Shown here: in pieces, positions 5,163-6,873 of the stretch
Layout of the letters: every line of letters starts with the position of its first letter
Numbering within the stretch: position 1 is the first letter of the stretch
DNA from: an uncultured Oscillospiraceae bacterium
GTDB lineage: Bacteria; Bacillota; Clostridia; Oscillospirales; Oscillospiraceae
Length of the DNA stretch: 6,873 nt
Reading direction: 5' to 3'
Assembly: GCA_934668605.1 (NCBI GenBank)
Contig: CAKUNY010000105.1
Location: 1 to 6,873 of the forward strand
Program-made: the position numbers and the translations under genes
Notes under the pieces: model-generated
What the model saw: the letters and a program-made list of their open reading frames with translations, nothing else
Told to the model about the DNA's origin: nothing
The model's database searches: none

Positions 5163-5946
5163 AGTGAAAAATCTGCGCTTCTGCTACGGCGCGCGGCCGG
5201 TCATTGGCGACGTGTCCTTCACAGCGGAACAGGGGGAGCTCTTGGCCGTGCTGGGGCCGAACGGCGTAGGAAAAAGCACGCTGTTTCGCTGCCTTCTTGG
5301 ATTTTTAAAGCCTGTCGGCGGCGAGATTCTCGTGGACGGGCAGGAGATTTCTTCCTATTCCCGGCGGGAGCTTGCAAGAAAGCTCGCGTACATCCCGCAG
5401 TCGCACACCCCGGCGTTTGACCACACGGTCTTGGACAGCGTCCTCATGGGCATGACTGCGCAGCTGGGCGTTTTTGAGCAGCCCGGGCCGGCGCAGCGGG
5501 AAAAGGCCATGCAGATGCTCCGCGCGCTCGGGATTGAAAAGCTATCGAGCCGCGGCTGCATGAAGATCAGCGGCGGCGAGCGGCAGCTCATGCTTCTGGC
5601 GCGGGCTCTGGTACAGGACGCTTCGATGCTCATCATGGACGAGCCGACGGCGAATTTAGACTACGGCAACAGCTGCCGCGTGATGGAGCGCGTGAAGCGG
5701 CTCGGGCAAGACGGCTACACGATCATTTTTTCAACGCACGACCCCAATCAGGCCTTTTCCTACGCGACGAAGGTGCTGGCGCTGAAAGACGGCGGCGTGA
5801 TGGCCGTGGGCGCGACGGAGACGGTTCTGACGGAGGATGTTTTATCGAAGCTCTACGGCATTCCGGTCGCGCGCTGCGAGATGGAAACGGCGTTCGGGCG
5901 GAAGACGATCTGCATGCCCGTGCCCGGGAAAGAGGAGGGTGCGTGA
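5152..5946 (+). CDS. FecE-family ABC transporter ATP-binding protein
   Basis: This 264-aa cytoplasmic ATPase drives the FecCD-type permease. The nucleotide-binding set is complete: Walker A GPNGVGKST (35-43), Q-loop Gln (Q83), signature ISGGERQ (139-145, in place of LSGGQ), Walker B MLIMDEP (159-165), D-loop NLD (168-170) and switch His (H196). The C-terminal part (LYGIPVARCEME) matches the FecE/BtuD/MolC group. The start is GTG at 5152, with GGGAGG 8 nt upstream (5138-5143), overlapping the permease end by 11 bp. This is the same length and kind of overlap as arsR-araC. The stop TGA (5944-5946) overlaps the methyltransferase start. One ATPase and one permease gene suggest a homodimer of each in the complex. 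Confidence 0.95.
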   Translation: MSIEVKNLRFCYGARPVIGDVSFTAEQGELLAVLGPNGVGKSTLFRCLLGFLKPVGGEILVDGQEISSYSRRELARKLAYIPQSHTPAFDHTVLDSVLMGMTAQLGVFEQPGPAQREKAMQMLRALGIEKLSSRGCMKISGGERQLMLLARALVQDASMLIMDEPTANLDYGNSCRVMERVKRLGQDGYTIIFSTHDPNQAFSYATKVLALKDGGVMAVGATETVLTEDVLSKLYGIPVARCEMETAFGRKTICMPVPGKEEGA

Positions 5947-6671
5947 TGTTTTGCTGGACGGACGATATGATTTCCTTTATGCAGGACGCGGCCAGGTTCG
6001 GCTCGTATCAAAACGAGCTCGCCGACTGGATCTGTAACGCGCTCCCGAAGGCCAGATACGTGTGCGACGCGGGCTGCGGGCTCGGGTTTCTGGCCATGCA
6101 TCTGGCCGGGCGGTTCGAAACCGTGACGGCGGCGGACATTTCCGCGCAGGCGCTCTCCCATCTTCGATCTATAGCGCGGGAGGGCGGCATTTCCAACCTG
6201 GACATTCTCGAAACAGACATGATGCGCTTTACGCCCGAGCGGGCATATGACGCGATGGTGTTCTGCCTGTTCGGCTGGATGAAGGAAATTCTGCGCGTGG
6301 CAAAGCGGTGCTGCGCGGGACGCATTGTGGTGATCAAAAAAGCGTATACGCACCACCGGTTTTCTGTCTCCTCCGTGCCGCTGCGAGACGAAGTGACCGA
6401 TCAGGCGGCGGAGTTTCTGCGCGCGCACGGCGTTTCCTTCCAGCTGGAGACAAAGACGTTTGACATGGGGCAGCCGCTGCGAAACTTAGACGGCGCGGTG
6501 CGTTTTTTTGAAACCTACAGCAAGGACGCGCCGGGGACAATTACACGCGAGGCTGTTCTGCCGCGCTTGAGAAAGACGGCAGACGAGGCGTTCCCCTATT
6601 ATCTGCCGCAGGAAAAATCGCTCGGGCGCTTTGTGATCGATACCAAGGACATTCCGGAGGAATTTTTATGA
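5946..6671 (+). CDS. Class I SAM-dependent methyltransferase in transporter operon
   Basis: This 241-aa soluble protein has the Rossmann-type SAM fold. Motif I is VCDAGCGLGFLAMHLA with the D/E-x-GxGxG core at 41-47, and the acidic end of strand 2 is TAADIS. Further on, LETDMMRF suits the SAM adenine-site region. The N-terminus (WTDDMISFMQDAARF) is a helical cap that probably helps bind substrate. The substrate is unknown. Translational coupling to the FecCD/FecE transporter suggests it acts on the imported ligand or a metal-binding metabolite rather than on DNA or RNA; this is inference. ATG at 5946 is preferred over GTG at 5943, because GAGGAGGG (5932-5939) is then 6 nt away. Its first base is the last base of the ATPase stop codon. 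Its own stop overlaps the next gene as ATGA. It has no N-terminal signal or membrane segment. Confidence 0.88.
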   Translation: MFCWTDDMISFMQDAARFGSYQNELADWICNALPKARYVCDAGCGLGFLAMHLAGRFETVTAADISAQALSHLRSIAREGGISNLDILETDMMRFTPERAYDAMVFCLFGWMKEILRVAKRCCAGRIVVIKKAYTHHRFSVSSVPLRDEVTDQAAEFLRAHGVSFQLETKTFDMGQPLRNLDGAVRFFETYSKDAPGTITREAVLPRLRKTADEAFPYYLPQEKSLGRFVIDTKDIPEEFL

Positions 6672-6873
6672 CAGAGTTATTTGAAAGCATAAAACGCGCG
6701 CTCGAACGGGACGAAAACGTGGTCTTGTGCAGCATTCTGGCCTCGTCCGGCTCTGCGCCCAGAGGCGCGGGCGCGAAGATGGCGGTGTTTCCGGACGGGT
6801 CGACGCTCGGAACCATCGGCGGCGGCGCGGTTGAGCGCATTGCGGCTTCGCAGGCAATGGAATTATTTAAGAC
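6668..6873 (+). CDS. XdhC/CoxI-family protein, N-terminal part (runs off right edge)
   Basis: Only the first 68 codons are present. They carry the signature of the XdhC/CoxI N-terminal domain: SSGSAPRGAGAKM (26-38) and LGTIGGGAVE (47-56). XdhC proteins bind molybdenum cofactor and support its sulfuration and insertion into xanthine dehydrogenase-type hydroxylases. In anaerobes, relatives are found near selenium-dependent molybdenum hydroxylases and metal transport genes. The start ATG at 6668 overlaps the methyltransferase stop (ATGA), with GGAGG 7 nt upstream (6656-6660), so it belongs to the transporter operon. Whether the C-terminal Rossmann domain is present cannot be seen. It hints that the transporter serves Mo/W or Moco metabolism, but this is guilt by association. 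Confidence 0.88.
   Translation, partial: MTELFESIKRALERDENVVLCSILASSGSAPRGAGAKMAVFPDGSTLGTIGGGAVERIAASQAMELFK

Noticed and set aside
5152..5946. Calling the transporter an iron-siderophore system
   Set aside because: The FecCD/FecE fold also serves cobalamin, haem and molybdate. Nothing here fixes the substrate, and XdhC points away from plain iron uptake.
1..6873. CRISPR array, tRNA, rRNA, insertion sequence or phage genes
   Set aside because: I saw no regularly spaced repeats, cloverleaf-like stretch, transposase, integrase or structural phage motifs on either strand.

Overview
The window looks like chromosomal DNA of a moderately high-GC, Gram-positive anaerobe, most likely a gut Clostridia/Oscillospiraceae-type Bacillota. 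This is inferred from strong GGAGG-type ribosome binding sites before almost every gene, G/C-rich third codon positions, tightly overlapping genes, and the gene families present (a free-standing HMA protein beside an HMA-less P-type ATPase, an ArsR with a CHCEPC site, and a FecCD/FecE transporter next to XdhC). No 16S or other taxonomic marker is present, so the assignment is tentative.

Layout. Positions 1-425 hold no confident complete gene. There is a possible C-terminal fragment open from the left edge in frame 3, then a 113-bp palindromic repeat element (268-380) built of two hairpins that are also inverted copies of each other. Positions 426-2617 (minus strand) are a two-gene metal-export operon: a 72-aa HMA metal-binding protein, then a PIB-2-type Zn/Cd/Pb P-type ATPase without its own HMA domain. 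Positions 2618-2776 are a compact divergent control region with overlapping promoters and a putative ArsR operator. A second copy of that operator motif lies just upstream of the ATPase. Positions 2777-4040 (plus) are an ArsR metalloregulator and an AraC-family regulator that overlap by 11 bp. After a 78-bp promoter gap, 4119-6873 (plus) is a coupled operon: FecCD-type permease, FecE-type ATPase, class I SAM methyltransferase, and the N-terminus of an XdhC/CoxI-family protein that runs off the right edge.

How it may work together. The ArsR protein probably represses both its own operon and the divergent exporter until Zn, Cd or Pb accumulates. Because araC overlaps arsR, metal stress should also change AraC levels. 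AraC is the obvious candidate regulator of the downstream importer operon. This suggests a switch linking metal export to uptake of a metal, metal chelate or cofactor. The importer pairs a type II (BtuCD/FecCD/MolBC-like) transporter with a methyltransferase and an XdhC-like protein. Its substrate cannot be read from sequence. XdhC hints at molybdenum/tungsten metabolism, and the methyltransferase at modification of a ligand. No substrate-binding protein is visible in the window. The most interesting parts are this uptake cassette, its link to the ArsR/exporter locus, the paired operator motif and the nested palindromic repeat.
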